A stretch of DNA of 54,178 bases, from positions 17,607 to 71,784 of the forward strand of contig VXRE01000002.1 of NCBI GenBank assembly GCA_009838635.1. The letters are read 5' to 3'. The position numbers and the translations under genes were made by a program. Positions 8,760 through 17,160 of the stretch are shown here, in pieces. This DNA is from Acidimicrobiia bacterium (GTDB lineage Bacteria > Actinomycetota > Acidimicrobiia > Spongiisociales > Spongiisociaceae). The notes below the pieces were generated by a model. That model was not told the origin of the DNA, ran no database searches, and worked only from the letters and a program-made list of their open reading frames with translations. The stretch's first letter is position 1. Each line of letters begins with the position of its first letter.

Positions 8760-10306
8760 GTTGGACCTCTTGGCTGGTGCCGGTGCTGAGCCTGGCGGGC
8801 ATTGCCGTCGCGGCCGTCAAATGGCTACGTGTGGCTCAGCGGGAGCACTACCTGGCCGGTTCGATCCTCTTCATGCGCCGGGTCTGGATCACCGGCCGGC
8901 CCGTGAACGTCCTCGAGGAGGTGATGCTGGCCGGCGCCCTGGCCGGCTATGCCCTGGCGCCCGATTCGTTCTGGCCCTTGTTGGGCTGCTTGGGGATTGT
9001 GATCTTCCCGATCGGCCTCGGCTACCGCGGCCGGACGTCCCCGCTCAACTGGACCGTCCGGCTCAGGCGCACCGCCTCGGTCGGGGCGATCCTCCTCGCC
9101 CTGGCTACCGCCCTGCTCGGCTGGATGATCACCATCGTGCTCGACGGGGGATGGCCCGGTGCTCTCGCCATGGCCGCCGTCGTCTCGTGGTACGCCATCC
9201 CGGATCTCGGGCTGTGGATAGCCGCACCTGTCGAGAGGCGGCTGTCGGAGAAGTTCGTGGTCCGAGCGGCCGGTACGCTGGACCGGGTGGCTCCGGTAGT
9301 GGTGGGTATCACCGGGAGCTACGGCAAGACCAGCACCAAGTGGTACGTCCGGGACCTCTTGTCCGGAACCAAGCGGGTGGTGGCCAGCCCGGCCAGCTTC
9401 AACAACCGGCTCGGCCTGGCCCGGGCGATCAACGAGACCCTGACCGATGACGCCGAGGTGTTCGTGGCGGAGATGGGCGCCTACCAGCCCGGGGAGATCG
9501 CCGACACCTGCTCCTGGATACCTCCGAGCATCGCCGTCCTGACTGCCATCGGACCGGTTCACCTGCAACGGTTCAAGTCGGAGGAGCGCATCGTCGAGGC
9601 CAAGTCCGAGATCTTCGAGCATGCCGAGGTGGCGATTGTCAACGTGGACCATCCGGCGCTGGCGGACCTGGCCGGGCGCCTGGGTGACCGGAAGGTGTGG
9701 CGATGCGGAACCTCCGAAGGGGCCACGGACGTGCGGGTTCGCCAGGACGGCGACCTCCTGACCATCGTGGTGGACGGCCGGGCGCTCGGCGAGCCGGTCC
9801 CGACCGGCCCGTTTCCCGCCAACCTGGCCTGTGCGGTCGCGGTGGCTCTGGAGATGGGGGTTCCTCCCGCAGTGGTGTCCGATCGGACCCGCCGTCTCGC
9901 CCCCACGGACCACCGCCAGACGACCGGCCGGTCGGAGGCCGGGTTCGAGATCATCGACGACACGTTCAACTCCAATCCCGCCGGCGGCGCCCGGGCCCTC
10001 GAAGTCCTGGCGGGCGCCGGAGATCCGTCCGGCCGCCGGGTGGTGGTGACTCCCGGGATGGTGGAACTCGGCCCCCGGCAGCACGACGCCAACCTGCGGT
10101 TCGCCGCGGCAGCCGCGGAGGTGGCTGATCATCTGGTGATCGTGGGCAGGGCCAACCGTAGGGCACTGCTCCGTGGCGCACGAGGAGGCTCGGTCGAGGT
10201 GATCCTGGTCGACAACAGGGAGCAGGCGGTGGCCTGGGTCCGGGAGCTCCTGGGTCCGGGCGATGCCGTCCTTTACGAGAACGACCTACCCGATCACTAC
10301 CCGTAA
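8756..10306 (+). CDS. MurF-type Mur ligase with N-terminal membrane domain
   Basis: A 516-residue fusion. Residues 1-155 hold about four or five hydrophobic helices (VPVLSLAGIAVAAV, VMLAGALAGYALA, LLGCLGIVIFPIGLGY, ILLALATALLGWMI, and ALAMAAVVSWYAI before a charged turn). From about residue 180 comes a Mur-ligase ATPase core: P-loop GITGSYGKTSTK, FNNRLGLARAIN, the carbamylated-Lys region (KSEIFEHAEVAIVNVDHP) and the MurF-like DDTFNSNPAGGARALEVL. Mur ligases add amino acids or peptides to UDP-MurNAc in an ATP-dependent step. This form is not canonical MurF, lacking its usual N-terminal UDP-binding domain, and may act on a lipid-linked or other membrane-proximal substrate. It is paired with the alpha/beta-hydrolase upstream. 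Confidence 0.8.
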   Translation: MSWTSWLVPVLSLAGIAVAAVKWLRVAQREHYLAGSILFMRRVWITGRPVNVLEEVMLAGALAGYALAPDSFWPLLGCLGIVIFPIGLGYRGRTSPLNWTVRLRRTASVGAILLALATALLGWMITIVLDGGWPGALAMAAVVSWYAIPDLGLWIAAPVERRLSEKFVVRAAGTLDRVAPVVVGITGSYGKTSTKWYVRDLLSGTKRVVASPASFNNRLGLARAINETLTDDAEVFVAEMGAYQPGEIADTCSWIPPSIAVLTAIGPVHLQRFKSEERIVEAKSEIFEHAEVAIVNVDHPALADLAGRLGDRKVWRCGTSEGATDVRVRQDGDLLTIVVDGRALGEPVPTGPFPANLACAVAVALEMGVPPAVVSDRTRRLAPTDHRQTTGRSEAGFEIIDDTFNSNPAGGARALEVLAGAGDPSGRRVVVTPGMVELGPRQHDANLRFAAAAAEVADHLVIVGRANRRALLRGARGGSVEVILVDNREQAVAWVRELLGPGDAVLYENDLPDHYP

Positions 10307-10466
10307 GGTCTGACTCGGAGTCGTGGCGAGCGGGTGGGATGGGAGTGTCGGTAGGACATCCCCCGGCCCGCATCCGTTCCGGTCCCGATGCTGTTCCTAC
10401 ACGAGGGCCCTAGTACCACCTGCCTGTTTCGGCTCGACGTTTTTTCGCGTTCTCAAGAGTAGGGGT

Positions 10467-10494
10467 TGACTTGTCACAACCCCGATATATGTTG
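10467..10494 (+). promoter_or_regulatory. Orphan sigma-70-like promoter
   Basis: TTGACT (10467-10472), a 16-base spacer, then TATGTT (10489-10494). This is AT-rich relative to the surroundings and placed where no recognisable gene starts. It would transcribe the 340 bases towards the 3' end of pncB, so it may make a small RNA or an antisense transcript, or express the doubtful small frame at 10569. Confidence 0.35.
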
Positions 10495-10709
10495 ATTAGC
10501 GCCAAGCACCGAGACTGGCCGACAGCACGGAACCGATCGGAACGGTCAGCCGAAGGGAACAGAGCTTCATGGAGCGGAGGCCGATCTCCCGGCAGCCAGC
10601 CGGGCGTGGCCCATCACGCTCCAAACCGGATAGGTGGTGGTGGGGGCGGGCCCTTGGCCGGAGGTCCGGTTTTCGCGACGTTCGCCCTCTAGCGGTTCTT
10701 GAGGCAGAG

Positions 10710-10739
10710 GGCGTCACGTATGACGTTCTGATCCTCAGG
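10710..10739 (+). repeat. Intergenic repeat motif, copy B
   Basis: Matches copy A at 3168-3197 at 25 of 30 bases. The core dyad is GCGTCA-N4-TGACGT. The surrounding sequence adds an outer imperfect arm pair (CTTGAGG upstream, CCTCAGG downstream), making a longer dyad than in copy A. Confidence 0.35.
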
Positions 10740-10839
10740 TTCGCCGCCGCTGCCGGTCTCTCGGGTCCTTAGGCGCGCTGACAGTTGCGATGTTCTCGAA
10801 GCGTCACCTCGACCACACTGCCGACCAGGGCGTTATGGA

Positions 10840-12369
10840 TCACATCTGGAGGCCGGCGATCAGTTCCTGCTTGAGGCTGGACAGCTCCGGGCTCAGCGAC
10901 ACGTGGTAGGTGTGGGGGTTGACCAGCCGCCGTACTCCGGGATCCAGGCGGGAGAGATCCGCTGACCGTCGTGCTCTTGCGGCTACGAGATCGCCGAAAT
11001 CGCCGGCAACCCGCCGGCCGGCCTTCAGCACCGTCACCCTGAGCGGTTCCACCTCCGAGACCTGCCGGGCGGTCAGGGTCCGACTCACCTCGGGATGGCC
11101 GGGATGGACCAACTGGATGGGCCGGGCGCCCGGATCGAAGCCCTCGAGGGTGATCAGGTCGGCCGTGGCCGTTCCTCGGTGGTTATAGATCCTCCACAGC
11201 CGCTTGCGGCCCGGATCCAGCACCTTGGAGGGCGTCTCCGAGATCTTGATCGCCGCGGTCCACTCGCTGCTCGAGTCCTTGACCGCGACCAGCTTGAAGA
11301 CACCGTTGGGGCTCGGGCAACCGTCCGAGGTGACCAGGCGGGTACCCACTCCGTAGACGAGCCGGTCCAGCAGGCTTCCCGCATCCACCCCGTAGTCACC
11401 GGCCTCCTCCAGGATCTGGTTTCGCACCTGCCAGATGGTGAGCTCGTCCAGATCGGAGGAGAGCACGATCGCCACGTCTTCGAAGCCGGCCCGGTCGAGC
11501 ATGGCTGCGGCCCTGACCGCCAGGTAGGCCAGGTCGCCCGAATCGAGCCGGATCCCCACCGGTCGGTGGCCTCTTCGGCTCAACTCCTCGAATACCTTGA
11601 TGGCGTTTGGCAGGCCCGACTCGAGGGTGTTGATCGTGTCGACGAGGAGCAGGCAGTCATCGGGATACAGGTCGGCATAGGCCCTGAAGGCCTCGAGCTC
11701 GCTCCCCGATTCGGCGATGAACACCTGGACCAGCGAATGGGCATGGGTGCCGCGCGACTCGAAGCCCAGCCGGTGGGAGGTGGCGAAGTTGGAGGATCCC
11801 GCCGCGCCGCCGATGAGAGCCGCCCGGGTGGCCGAATCGGCTGCAGGGCCGGGCGCCCGTCGCATCCCGAATTCCAGCACCGCGGTCCCCCCGGCCGCCT
11901 CCACCGCCCGGGAGGTCTTGGTGGCCACCAGCGTGGCGTAATTGAGCCGGTTCAGCAGGGGGGTCTCAAGCAACTGGGCCACGGCCAACGGCGCCTCGAC
12001 GGTCACGACCGGCGTCTTGGGATGCACCACCCGGCCTTCCGGAATCGCCCACATCGAGAGGGACGCGAACCCGTCCGATCGGGTCAGCCATTCGATGAAG
12101 GGGTCGCCGAAGAGGCGCTTGCCGGAGCTGGTCTGCACTGTGCGCAGGGCGTCAGCCTCCGCGGGCCCGAACCAGGTGTGCTCCATCCAGTCGATCAGCG
12201 GTCCGAGGCCGGCGGTGATGCAGTATCCGGCCTGGTGGTCGCCGTAGTCGGGATAATGCCGGAAGTGGTAGTCGAACTGGGCGGTCCGGTCGGCCAGACC
12301 ATAGCTGTGGTAGAGCTGAGCCATGGTCAGCTGGTAATGATCGGTGGCCAGGATGCCCTCGGTGAGCAC
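10840..12369 (-). CDS. pncB: Nicotinate phosphoribosyltransferase
   Basis: Converts nicotinate plus PRPP (with ATP) to nicotinate mononucleotide in the Preiss-Handler salvage route of NAD; cytosolic. A 509-residue protein starting [19 protein letters not shown], with EFGMRRA, a Ser/Thr-rich loop [23 protein letters not shown] and [13 protein letters not shown], all hallmarks of the family including the substrate-proximal His and the phosphate-binding loop. The start is GTG 12369. A -10-like TAACGT ends six bases upstream, so the mRNA may be leaderless. It is divergent from pncA, which makes its substrate, with only 34 bases between the start codons. Confidence 0.95.
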   Translation of the reverse strand: MLTEGILATDHYQLTMAQLYHSYGLADRTAQFDYHFRHYPDYGDHQAGYCITAGLGPLIDWMEHTWFGPAEADALRTVQTSSGKRLFGDPFIEWLTRSDGFASLSMWAIPEGRVVHPKTPVVTVEAPLAVAQLLETPLLNRLNYATLVATKTSRAVEAAGGTAVLEFGMRRAPGPAADSATRAALIGGAAGSSNFATSHRLGFESRGTHAHSLVQVFIAESGSELEAFRAYADLYPDDCLLLVDTINTLESGLPNAIKVFEELSRRGHRPVGIRLDSGDLAYLAVRAAAMLDRAGFEDVAIVLSSDLDELTIWQVRNQILEEAGDYGVDAGSLLDRLVYGVGTRLVTSDGCPSPNGVFKLVAVKDSSSEWTAAIKISETPSKVLDPGRKRLWRIYNHRGTATADLITLEGFDPGARPIQLVHPGHPEVSRTLTARQVSEVEPLRVTVLKAGRRVAGDFGDLVAARARRSADLSRLDPGVRRLVNPHTYHVSLSPELSSLKQELIAGLQM

Positions 12370-12403
12370 GCCGCCACGTTACCCGAGCAGGTACTCTCAA
12401 GAC
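12370..12403. promoter_or_regulatory. Back-to-back leaderless pncB/pncA promoters
   Basis: In these 34 bases the plus strand has TACTCT (12392-12397) six bases before the pncA GTG. The minus strand has TAACGT (12376-12381) six bases before the pncB GTG. Neither start has a good ribosome site. The mirrored spacing fits two leaderless transcripts, a common actinobacterial arrangement; -35 elements are poor and would overlap the opposite -10. Confidence 0.5.
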
Positions 12404-12991
12404 GTGACTGCCTATGCGCCGGACACCGCGCTGGTCGTGGTGGACGTCCAGAACGACTTCGCCGATCCGGATGGAAGCCTGTACGTTCCGGGCGGGGACA
12501 CTCAGGTGGTCCCGGCGGTGAACCACCAGATCACCTTGGCGTTGGAGGCGGGCGCCTCCGTCTTCTACACCCAGGACTGGCACCCGGAGCGGACCCCGCA
12601 CTTCGCCATCGACGGGGGCATCTGGCCGGTTCATTGCGTGGCCGGGACCGCCGGCGCCGACTTCCACCCCGACCTCCGGATCGAAGGCCCCAGTGTCCAC
12701 AAGGGCGCCGGGGGGGAGGACGGCTACTCGGGATTCACGATGCGTGATCCGACGTCGGGCGAGGAGATTCCCACCGAGCTGGCTTCCATGATCAGGAAGG
12801 CGGGTTGCCACCACGTCGTGGTGGTGGGGCTGGCCCTCGACTATTGCGTGAAGGACACGGCCCTCGATGCAGCCAGGGAAGGGTTCGACACCACCGTGCT
12901 CCTCGCTGCCACCGCGGCGGTCAACCTGGACCCCGGCGACGGGAAGGCGGCGGTCGAGCAGCTACGCGGGGCGGGCGTAACGGTCGATTGA
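12404..12991 (+). CDS. pncA: Nicotinamidase
   Basis: Hydrolyses nicotinamide to nicotinate and ammonia, feeding pncB. About 195 residues of the cysteine-hydrolase (isochorismatase-like) fold. The triad is visible: Asp in VVDVQNDF, Lys in VHKGAGG and Cys in ALDYCVKDT. The metal-binding Asp-x-His...His is TQDWHPERTPHF. I chose GTG 12404 rather than the longer in-frame start at 12344, because that would run into the divergent pncB coding region and because a TACTCT -10 box lies just before 12404. A hairpin follows the stop. Confidence 0.95.
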   Translation: MTAYAPDTALVVVDVQNDFADPDGSLYVPGGDTQVVPAVNHQITLALEAGASVFYTQDWHPERTPHFAIDGGIWPVHCVAGTAGADFHPDLRIEGPSVHKGAGGEDGYSGFTMRDPTSGEEIPTELASMIRKAGCHHVVVVGLALDYCVKDTALDAAREGFDTTVLLAATAAVNLDPGDGKAAVEQLRGAGVTVD

Positions 12992-12992
12992 G

Positions 12993-13023
12993 CGACGTTT
13001 CCCGGATGTGTTCCGGGCCGTCG
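12993..13023. terminator. Hairpin between convergent pncA and SDR genes
   Basis: CGACG-TTT-CCCGGA-TGTGT-TCCGGG-C-CGTCG forms an 11-bp interrupted stem starting two bases after the pncA stop and reading similarly on both strands. There is no strong U-run, so it may be a bidirectional, weakly intrinsic terminator. Confidence 0.5.
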
Positions 13024-13063
13024 TTGCCGCCCAGCAGGTCAGCGGGATGTCTTCGGTGCCTTC

Positions 13064-13873
13064 CTAGTACATCACCAGGCCGCCGCTGACGTTGATGGTG
13101 GCGCCGTTTACGAAGCTGGCGTGCCGGGAGGCGAGGAACACCGCCACTGCCGCCACCTCCTCGGGGCGGCCCATCCGGCCTAGGGGGCACTGGGCGGCAG
13201 TACGGGCGGACATCTCGGGAGGGTTGTCCAGGTGTTGCATCGGGGTGTCGATCTGGCCGGGCGAGATGGTGTTGACCAGGATTTCGTGCGGACCGAAGGA
13301 GCGGGCCAGGCCACGGGTCATGGCGACGATCCCGGCTTTGCCGATCACGTAGGCGTCGCTCCCCAGGAACGGCCCGGTCATCCAGGCCATCGAGGCGAAG
13401 TTGATGATGCGGCCGCCACCCCCGGCTGCCACCATCGCGTTGCCCGCCTCGCGACTCAGCAGGAATGACGCTTTCACGTTCACGTCCATCTGCAGGTTCC
13501 AGGCCTCGTCGTCGACCTCGTCGAGGCTGCGCCGGCGGAGCACCGCGGCTACGTTGGCCAGCGCCCACAGGTCGCCGAGACGCTCCACCAAGGACGCGAC
13601 CAGCTGCGGTATGGCCGATGAGTCGGAGAGGTCGAACACCACCGGCAGGTGACCGTCTCCCGGGAGCTCCGACAGGGTGGATCGGAGACCCGGCTCGTCC
13701 CGATCGATGGCCGCCACACGGGCCCCGGCCGCGGCCATGGAGATGGTGACCGCACGCCCGATCCCGCTGGCTGCGCCGGTGACGATCACGCCGCGGCCTG
13801 CCAACCCGGCGCCCAGGTACGACCGGCCGGAGCGGTTCGGGCTGTCCGCGGTCGATGGAGTGGTGCCGGTCAT
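13064..13873 (-). CDS. SDR-family NAD(P)-dependent oxidoreductase
   Basis: A 269-residue classical short-chain dehydrogenase. It has the dinucleotide motif VTGAASGIG, an Asp after the second strand (AAIDRDE, which favours NAD), the NVAA(V) equivalent of NNAG, the catalytic Ser region NFASMAW, Tyr/Lys in YVIGK, and the SPGQIDTPMQ loop. The C-terminus ends in NGATINVSGGLVMY. Its ATG lies inside the 3' end of the phosphotriesterase-family gene (4-base overlap), making it the last gene of a four-gene minus-strand operon. It is clearly related to the SDR at 35056-35811, sharing WxLAxVAxVLRRxxLDEV and xIDTPMQHxDN. The substrate is probably a sugar, polyol or a product of the upstream hydrolase, by inference. 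Confidence 0.88.
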   Translation of the reverse strand: MTGTTPSTADSPNRSGRSYLGAGLAGRGVIVTGAASGIGRAVTISMAAAGARVAAIDRDEPGLRSTLSELPGDGHLPVVFDLSDSSAIPQLVASLVERLGDLWALANVAAVLRRRSLDEVDDEAWNLQMDVNVKASFLLSREAGNAMVAAGGGGRIINFASMAWMTGPFLGSDAYVIGKAGIVAMTRGLARSFGPHEILVNTISPGQIDTPMQHLDNPPEMSARTAAQCPLGRMGRPEEVAAVAVFLASRHASFVNGATINVSGGLVMY

Positions 13874-14952
13874 GGCCGTCCGGCGGCGGCCGTCCGGGCC
13901 AGGCCCGGAACCGCCAGCAGGCGGGCCGGGTTGGTGACCATCAGGGTTTCCACCTCCGCATCGCCCCAGCCTGCGCTCCTGAGCAGCGGGACCACATGAT
14001 CGAGGATGTGGGCGTATCCCCAGCCCCCGTAGGCCAGCAGGCGGGTCTTCACCCCGCCCATGTCCTGGGAGACGAACAACTGATCGGCGAAGCCTTGCTC
14101 GGCCAGGTCCGCAATCCGCGCCACCACGTCGAAGTCGCTGGGCGGGTACTTGCCCAGGCCGATCAGCGAGTGGTCGAAGCCCATCAGGTCGAAGCCGAGG
14201 TTGGTCCCCCTGCCCAGCAGGTCGACCAGGTAGGGCGGATGGCCGACCGCCGTGTTCATGTGGCCCAGGATCACCCGGCGGGGGTCGACCCCCTCTGACT
14301 CGAGGATGTCGAGCACATGCCCGCCCTCGAAGCCCCACGGGTGTACGTGGATGCTGATCGGTAGGCGGGTCTCGAGATGGGCCCATGCCGCGGCCCGGAC
14401 GACACGTTCCTCCTCGGGTTGGACCGGGTCGCCGGTTCCGATCTCCCCGATGATTCCGGGACGGACACCGGTGTCGCCCACCCCGTGGCGCCACTCGTCG
14501 ATCAGCTCGCCGGCGATGGCTTCCGTGGTTCGCCGGGCAATGTCGGGCGGATGGCTTCCGGCCAGGTAGTAGCCACCGCCCATGATCACCTGCACCCCGC
14601 TGTGCTCGGCGATGCGCTGCAGGATGCCGGGATCCCTTGACAGGTGGCTGGGGGTCACGTCCACGATGGTGCGGCCTCCGGCCGCGCGGAACGGCTCCAA
14701 CTCGGCCACGACCTGATCGGGATCCGTCTGGTGGTAGTTGTCCGGGAAGCCGCCGGGGTTCCATCGGGCTTCGGCGGCAGTCTCGAGGGTCAGCGGCGCC
14801 TCCGAGACCACCGGGTAACCGTGGATGCGGAGGATCGGCCGGCAATCCATGTGGAGGTGTTCGTGGATATGGGTAGGACCCAGTTCGGAGACGGGAACGG
14901 GTCCCCACACCGTCATCGCCCGAGGGCGCCCCTCCGGCTCCGGAACGTTCAC
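13870..14952 (-). CDS. Phosphotriesterase-family metal-dependent hydrolase
   Basis: A 360-residue amidohydrolase-superfamily protein of the phosphotriesterase/lactonase group. Ligands in order: His-x-His in THIHEHLHMD, a Glu in GIIGEIGTGD where phosphotriesterase carries the carboxylated Lys, His in SIHVHPWG, His in ILGHMN, and Asp in VSQDMGG. A binuclear metal site is therefore expected. The family includes lactonases and sugar-lactone hydrolases. Being wedged between two dehydrogenases, it could open a lactone made by one of them (inference). It overlaps the SDR start downstream and the dehydrogenase stop upstream by 4 bases each. Confidence 0.85.
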   Translation of the reverse strand: MNVPEPEGRPRAMTVWGPVPVSELGPTHIHEHLHMDCRPILRIHGYPVVSEAPLTLETAAEARWNPGGFPDNYHQTDPDQVVAELEPFRAAGGRTIVDVTPSHLSRDPGILQRIAEHSGVQVIMGGGYYLAGSHPPDIARRTTEAIAGELIDEWRHGVGDTGVRPGIIGEIGTGDPVQPEEERVVRAAAWAHLETRLPISIHVHPWGFEGGHVLDILESEGVDPRRVILGHMNTAVGHPPYLVDLLGRGTNLGFDLMGFDHSLIGLGKYPPSDFDVVARIADLAEQGFADQLFVSQDMGGVKTRLLAYGGWGYAHILDHVVPLLRSAGWGDAEVETLMVTNPARLLAVPGLARTAAAGRP

Positions 14953-15974
14953 CAGCCCGATCCGAAGTCGATCACCGAGCGGACCACCCGCCCGGCCCGG
15001 AGATCATCGAGAGCGTCGTTCACCTGATCGAGCGGCCGCCGGTTCCCGACCAGGTGGTCGGTAGTGATGGCGCCGCCGCGGTGGAGGTCCAGCACCTCCC
15101 GGATGTCCAAAGGGGTGAAGCCGCGGGAGCCCGAGAGGGCGGCTTCCCTCCAGATCAGGTCCATGGCATTCACCGGGAAGGGGTCCAGCGTGGCGCCGAC
15201 CGCGATCACCCGGCAGCCGATGCCGGCGGACTCGACCGCCTGAGAGAAGACCTCCGCCGACCCGACCGTCTGGATGATGATGTCCGGTCCTCCCGGTCCG
15301 GCTGCCTCCTTGACCCGCTCGCTGATACCGGGGCCCGTCCTGATAGCGACCTCGGCCCCCATCCTCACGGCCAGTTCGAGGCTCGCATCGGCGCGGCTCA
15401 CCGCGATCACGCGGCAGCCCAGGTAGGCGGCCAGCTGCACGGCGTTGGCCCCGATCCCTCCGATCCCGAATACCACGACCGTCTCACCGGGCCGGGCCGC
15501 GGCTCTCTGTACGAGAGCGTGGTAGGGCGTCGCCACCGCATCGGTGAGCACCGCCACCGCGGCCGGATCGTCATGTTCGGTCACCGGAATGACCGACCGG
15601 GCGGGGATGACCACCCGCTCGGCAAAGGCGCCGTTGAACTCCACGCCCATGCGGCGCACGCCCAGGCACATGTTGACCCGCCCGGACCGACATATCCGGC
15701 ACGTCCCGCAGTAGTCGATGTAGTAGAGGGCTACCGGCTGGCCGATGCCGACCGAGTCGATCCCCGGACCCAAGGACGACACCACGCCGGCCGCCTCATG
15801 CCCGGGGATGATCGGAATGGTCGAGTCGAAGCCGCCCTTTTGGAGGAACAGATCGCTCCCGCAGACCCCGCACGCCCGGATGTCGACCACGACCTGTCCG
15901 GGACCCGGGACCGGATCGGGTATCTCGGTCAGTTCGAGCGGCCCACCGTATTCCCTGAGGACCGCGGCCCGCAC
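14949..15974 (-). CDS. Zinc-type medium-chain alcohol/polyol dehydrogenase
   Basis: A 341-residue MDR enzyme. Catalytic zinc ligands are Cys in RACGVCGSD, His-Glu in PGHEAAG and probably Asp in LTDAVATP. The structural-zinc Cys cluster is DYCGTCRICRSGRVNMC. The Rossmann motif is VFGIGGIGANAVQLA, followed by AVSRADAS. It resembles threonine, sorbitol and L-idonate dehydrogenases that oxidise secondary alcohols or polyols. The GTG start lies three bases after the upstream stop, and its own stop overlaps the next gene, so it is cotranscribed with the hydrolase and SDR. Substrate unknown. Confidence 0.9.
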   Translation of the reverse strand: MRAAVLREYGGPLELTEIPDPVPGPGQVVVDIRACGVCGSDLFLQKGGFDSTIPIIPGHEAAGVVSSLGPGIDSVGIGQPVALYYIDYCGTCRICRSGRVNMCLGVRRMGVEFNGAFAERVVIPARSVIPVTEHDDPAAVAVLTDAVATPYHALVQRAAARPGETVVVFGIGGIGANAVQLAAYLGCRVIAVSRADASLELAVRMGAEVAIRTGPGISERVKEAAGPGGPDIIIQTVGSAEVFSQAVESAGIGCRVIAVGATLDPFPVNAMDLIWREAALSGSRGFTPLDIREVLDLHRGGAITTDHLVGNRRPLDQVNDALDDLRAGRVVRSVIDFGSGW

Positions 15975-15977
15975 CGC

Positions 15978-17099
15978 CTACCCCGTGCCGGGCAGTCCCA
16001 GCGAACCGGCGTCCGGCATGGGCGGAGCATCGAAGTTCGACGAGCCGAACACGTCCGGCTTCTTGCGTCCCACCCTGGTGTAGTACTCCTCGGGGACCTG
16101 GGTGGGATCCTTGAACATCTCCCACTGGCACTTCTGCCGCACGTCGGGGTCCGGATCGGTGTCCGGGTAGATAGGTGGATCCACGGTCCGGACCGGGTAG
16201 CCGAACCGGTCCATCGGCATCTCCTCCATCAGGATGATGCAGTGCGCGCAGTAGAGGCAAACCCCCTTCTGGTAATGGTTCCAGGAGGCCTCCTCCTGGC
16301 TGACACCCCAGTTGTAAGGGGGTTCCATGCGGGCCGGGGTCCCCTCGATCCAGTCTCCCCGGATGGTGCGCTGGCCCGATGAGCAGGGGTCGAACCGCAG
16401 GATGAAGCGATCGTCGGTCTCGATCAGCTCGAAGTCACCGGTGCGTTCCGGTCCCACCAGGTGGCCTCGCATGGACTCGCACGCCACGTTCATCAGCGTC
16501 TCGAGGGCTTCGTCCCAGGGGTGCTTGTCGATGTCGAACTTCTCGTAGCGCCACGCGAACAAGGGCTCCAGCACGACCTTGTACATGTCCACGATGCCCT
16601 CGCCGCCGAAGCGGTCTTGTATCTCCGACATGAGGCCGTAGGTGTGGTCGACATCCCGGTCGTGGGTCTGCCGCCATGTCTCCTTCATGGTGTCGAGGGC
16701 GGCCAGCGCCTGGTCGGCCTCCTCCCGGAAGAGGTGGGACAGCAGCTTTCTCTGTGCCCGCTTGAAGCGGTCCCAGTGGCGGTGGGCGTTCCAGGGCGAG
16801 CCGTCGGGAAGGGTGATCTTGGTGACGATGTCGGCGGTAATGCCGGCCAGTTCTTCAGGGGACACGCCGTTGTTCTGCAGGAAGTTGCTCAGGTCGTTGA
16901 TCCACTGGCGGTAGAGGATGAAGCAGACGCTGGCCTCGTCGATGAAGTAGTCCGCCAGATCTGCGGCGTGGTCCCAGCGTTCCTCGGCCACAGCCTCGCG
17001 GATCTTCCGGTAGGTGGAGATCTTCTGGTCTTCCCAGCTGCCGAGGCGGATCCTTCTGCCGACCGCCTCAGAGAACTCGATACGGGTCTCGGTCGTCAT
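15978..17099 (-). CDS. Uncharacterised protein with C-terminal Cys motif
   Basis: A 373-residue soluble protein with no signal peptide or membrane segment. The first two-thirds looks helical and rich in Trp, Asp and Glu (AVAEERWDHAADLADYFIDEASVCF, shown here only in part: VAEERWDHAADLADYF). The last third carries FDPCSSGQRT, then GVCLYCAHC, MDRFGYPVRTVDPPIYP and DVRQKCQWEMF. The clustered Cys residues could bind metal or act as a redox pair. I do not recognise the family. A strong ribosome site AAGGAGG precedes ATG 17099, and it leads the operon with the dehydrogenase, hydrolase and SDR, so it probably takes part in the same pathway. Confidence 0.75.
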   Translation of the reverse strand: MTTETRIEFSEAVGRRIRLGSWEDQKISTYRKIREAVAEERWDHAADLADYFIDEASVCFILYRQWINDLSNFLQNNGVSPEELAGITADIVTKITLPDGSPWNAHRHWDRFKRAQRKLLSHLFREEADQALAALDTMKETWRQTHDRDVDHTYGLMSEIQDRFGGEGIVDMYKVVLEPLFAWRYEKFDIDKHPWDEALETLMNVACESMRGHLVGPERTGDFELIETDDRFILRFDPCSSGQRTIRGDWIEGTPARMEPPYNWGVSQEEASWNHYQKGVCLYCAHCIILMEEMPMDRFGYPVRTVDPPIYPDTDPDPDVRQKCQWEMFKDPTQVPEEYYTRVGRKKPDVFGSSNFDAPPMPDAGSLGLPGTG

Positions 17100-17160
17100 A
17101 CTTGCCTCCTTGCGGTAATGCTATGGGGATTCGTCGGTTGCCCGTGACGTGGAATCGACG

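Larger units (their letters stand above)
10307..10839. other. Convergent intergenic region with orphan promoter
   Basis: A 533-base gap between the convergent Mur-ligase and pncB genes. It holds a promoter-like sequence (10467-10494) and copy B of a repeated motif (10710-10739). A weak 67-codon frame (10569-10772, preceded by AAGGGAAC) is rich in Arg and Trp and not clearly a protein; its C-terminal part is encoded by the repeated motif. No terminator hairpin with a U-run, tRNA or known RNA was recognised. Confidence 0.4.

Noticed and set aside
11095..12747. Plus-strand frame of 550 codons across pncB and pncA
   Set aside because: It overlaps two certain genes on both strands, and its composition (Gly, Arg, Pro, His) is typical of antisense frames.
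13874..14908. N-terminal extension of the SDR frame
   Set aside because: The frame stays open upstream of ATG 13873, but that part lies inside the phosphotriesterase-family gene and reads as Arg/Pro/Gly-rich noise; the SDR domain starts at the ATG.
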